Positions 5,747 to 6,239 of a stretch of 6,239 bases of DNA are shown here, piece by piece. The translations under genes and the position numbers were made by a program. The first letter of the stretch is position 1, and each line of letters opens with the position of its first letter. Source of the stretch: Rickettsiales bacterium (GTDB taxonomy: Bacteria; Pseudomonadota; Alphaproteobacteria; Rs-D84; CACZYB01); NCBI GenBank assembly GCA_031276335.1, contig JAISNH010000076.1:1-6239 (forward strand), written 5' to 3'. The notes beneath the pieces are model-generated. The model was not told the DNA's origin, ran no database searches, and was given only the letters and a program-made list of their open reading frames with translations.

Positions 5747-5912
5747 AATTTCGTTTATACGAAAAAAGAAATTTGCCGAGACGACCCCTCATTTCGGCAA
5801 ATCTGGCGAAAGCCAGTACAGGTCCCGCAAGTCATTCCCTCCTTATTTTCTCTCTCCTCGACTTGCGGGCAATCTTATTGGCGGGGACTTTGAAACATTG
5901 CAATTTTTTCGT
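5747..5912 (+). ncRNA. Candidate structured small RNA with anti-Shine-Dalgarno loops
   Basis: Transcription from the consensus promoter would start near 5747. Hairpin 1 pairs ATTTGCCGA (5771-5779) with TCGGCAAAT (5794-5802), extendable by a G-U and an A-U pair, leaving a loop with CCCCUC. Hairpin 2 follows without a gap: CTGGC-GAAA-GCCAG (5803-5816), a GNRA tetraloop. Hairpin 3 pairs CCCGCAAGTC (5824-5833) with GACTTGCGGG (5860-5869) around a 26-base loop, almost all C and U, that contains CCCUCCUU and CUCUCCUC. A long-range helix ACGAAAAAA (5759-5767) with TTTTTTCGT (5904-5912) could close the fold, followed by another U run to 5920 that may end the transcript. A small alternative hairpin exists at 5749-5764. 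The loops are complementary to Shine-Dalgarno sequences, as in the 'cuckoo' sRNAs of alphaproteobacteria, but I recognise no known family. The 3' end is uncertain. Confidence 0.5.
5762..5802 (-). terminator. Minus-strand intrinsic terminator shape (same hairpin 1)
   Basis: Read on the minus strand, hairpin 1 (5802-5794 with 5779-5771) is followed at once by TTCTTTTTTCG, a good U tract. It would stop transcripts coming from the right before they reach the lipoprotein gene, or form the 3' end of a minus-strand RNA. It competes with the + strand interpretation of this locus, or the hairpin may serve both strands. Confidence 0.5.
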
Positions 5913-5964
5913 TGTTTTTTATTGAATTCCGCCATGCGTTTTGCTAGAAATGAAGAGCATTGGA

Positions 5965-5984
5965 AATCGATTCGCGAATCGATT
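5965..5984. repeat. Perfect 20-base palindrome with three GANTC sites
   Basis: AATCGATTCGCGAATCGATT equals its own reverse complement with no spacer, centred between 5974 and 5975. It contains GATTC at 5969-5973, GAATC at 5976-5980 and, using the next base, GATTC at 5981-5985. GANTC is the target of the CcrM methylase in alphaproteobacteria. The site could bind a dimeric regulator or be methylation-sensitive; no known operator is recognised. Confidence 0.7.
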
Positions 5985-5993
5985 CTATTTTGT

Positions 5994-6017
5994 TCTTAAA
6001 AGCCAGTTTTTTTAAGA
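5994..6017. repeat. AT-rich inverted repeat
   Basis: TCTTAAAA (5994-6001) pairs with TTTTAAGA (6010-6017) across an eight-base spacer. It is a weak, AT-only stem apart from one G-C pair. It sits ten bases after the 20-base palindrome. Function is unknown and chance is possible in DNA of this composition. Confidence 0.35.
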
Positions 6018-6097
6018 GCTTTATAAACCGCATTTTTCTCTGGATGGTTTTATTTTATAGAAAAATATGCAGTTTTGTAATATATTGATTTTACGAT

Positions 6098-6135
6098 AAA
6101 AAATCCGGCTTGGAAAAGCGGGATCAATAGCCGGA
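6098..6135 (-). terminator. Minus-strand intrinsic terminator
   Basis: On the minus strand TCCGGCT (6135-6129) and AGCCGGA (6110-6104) form a seven-pair GC-rich stem with an 18-base loop, followed directly by TTTTTT (6103-6098). It lies about 40 bases after the stop codon of the minus-strand frame that enters from the right edge, as a terminator for that gene would. Confidence 0.65.
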
Positions 6136-6175
6136 ACAAAGAATCTCTTGACTTTTTTGTGGAGTGTTTTAAGAA

Positions 6176-6239
6176 TCAGAGTCGTGAGGCGAGATTAAAT
6201 CCTAGATTGAAGCGAACCTCCACGATATTCCCTGTTGTA
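6176..6239 (-). CDS. C-terminal end of a minus-strand gene (partial, 5' end outside window)
   Basis: On the minus strand a frame open from the right edge to TGA at 6178-6176 encodes 20 residues ending VEVRFNLGFNLASRL. A second minus-strand frame is also open from the edge to TAA at 6197-6195 (ending YRGGSLQSRI), so the frame is not certain. The first is preferred for its alternating hydrophobic pattern and because a minus-strand terminator follows 40 bases later. Product cannot be named from so short a piece. Confidence 0.35.
   Translation of the reverse strand, partial: TTGNIVEVRFNLGFNLASRL

Larger units (their letters stand above)
5584..6175. other. AT-rich, gene-poor region with RNA-like structure
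   Basis: These 592 bases carry no frame that looks coded: the longest forward frame (5652-5999) has no ribosome binding site and crosses all the hairpins. Composition changes sharply from the GC-rich phage genes on the left. The stretch holds, from left to right, the lipoprotein leader and weak promoter, a strong + strand promoter, a set of strong hairpins, U-rich tracts, a 20-base palindrome, an AT-rich inverted repeat and a minus-strand terminator. These are listed separately. Confidence 0.7.

Noticed and set aside
5791..5846. Minus-strand ATG at 5836 (or 5835) behind AAGGAGGG, giving a short Cys-rich peptide
   Set aside because: The Shine-Dalgarno is only two bases from the ATG and both lie inside the stem and loop of hairpin 3. 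The frame is about 25 codons and simply translates the hairpins.
5747..5912. 6S RNA, SRP RNA, tmRNA or RNase P RNA as identity of the structured RNA
   Set aside because: None of the conserved cores known to me (for example the RNase P GAGGAAAGUCC segment or the SRP GGAA/asymmetric loop) is present, and the three-hairpin layout does not fit the long 6S rod.
5652..5999. Forward frame of 115 codons in the AT-rich region
   Set aside because: It begins without a ribosome binding site, runs through the promoter, hairpins and U tracts, and its translation shows no domain-like pattern.
6148..6226. Possible + strand promoter (TTGACT, 17 bases, AAGAAT) with a bulged stem beginning at the predicted start
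   Set aside because: The -10 match is weak, and the segment is better explained as the 3' end of a minus-strand gene followed by its terminator.

Overview
The left 5.06 kb is the structural end of a tailed phage of the T7-like (podovirus) kind. It was most likely read from a prophage or prophage remnant in a bacterial genome. The genes run on the + strand in T7-like order: the C-terminal end of the major capsid protein, a small conserved phage protein, a tail tubular protein A (gp11-like), a tail tubular protein B (gp12-like nozzle), a short protein that may be an internal virion/ejection protein, a short tail-fibre N-terminal module (gp17-like), and the large terminase. The last gene is cut off just after its ATPase motifs. 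After the first gap the genes are packed 9 to 20 bases apart, nearly all behind AGGAG-type ribosome binding sites, and the last two overlap.

The host cannot be named with certainty. The phage protein types and moderately GC-rich coding DNA next to AT-rich intergenic DNA fit an alphaproteobacterium, possibly a gut or host-associated one. This is inference, not proof.

The phage module breaks off at about 5,055-5,060. The terminase has no nuclease domain and is followed only by a 21-26 codon scrap of reading frame. That scrap runs tail to tail into a minus-strand gene for a small four-cysteine lipoprotein (5134-5583). From about 5,585 the DNA turns strongly AT-rich, which suggests the prophage/host boundary or a deletion scar lies near 5,060-5,140.

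The AT-rich stretch 5584-6175 has no convincing gene but much structure. It holds a consensus sigma-70 promoter (TTGACA, 16 bases, TATAAT) with an upstream A/T tract placed like an UP element. Next come three strong hairpins: one with a CCCCUC loop, one a GAAA tetraloop, and one a ten-pair stem with a 26-base pyrimidine loop complementary to Shine-Dalgarno sequences. A long-range helix could close the whole fold. This is the best candidate for something undescribed: a structured small RNA of anti-Shine-Dalgarno type. Further right are a perfect 20-base palindrome carrying three GANTC sites and a minus-strand intrinsic terminator. That terminator sits just beyond the apparent 3' end of a minus-strand gene entering from the right edge.
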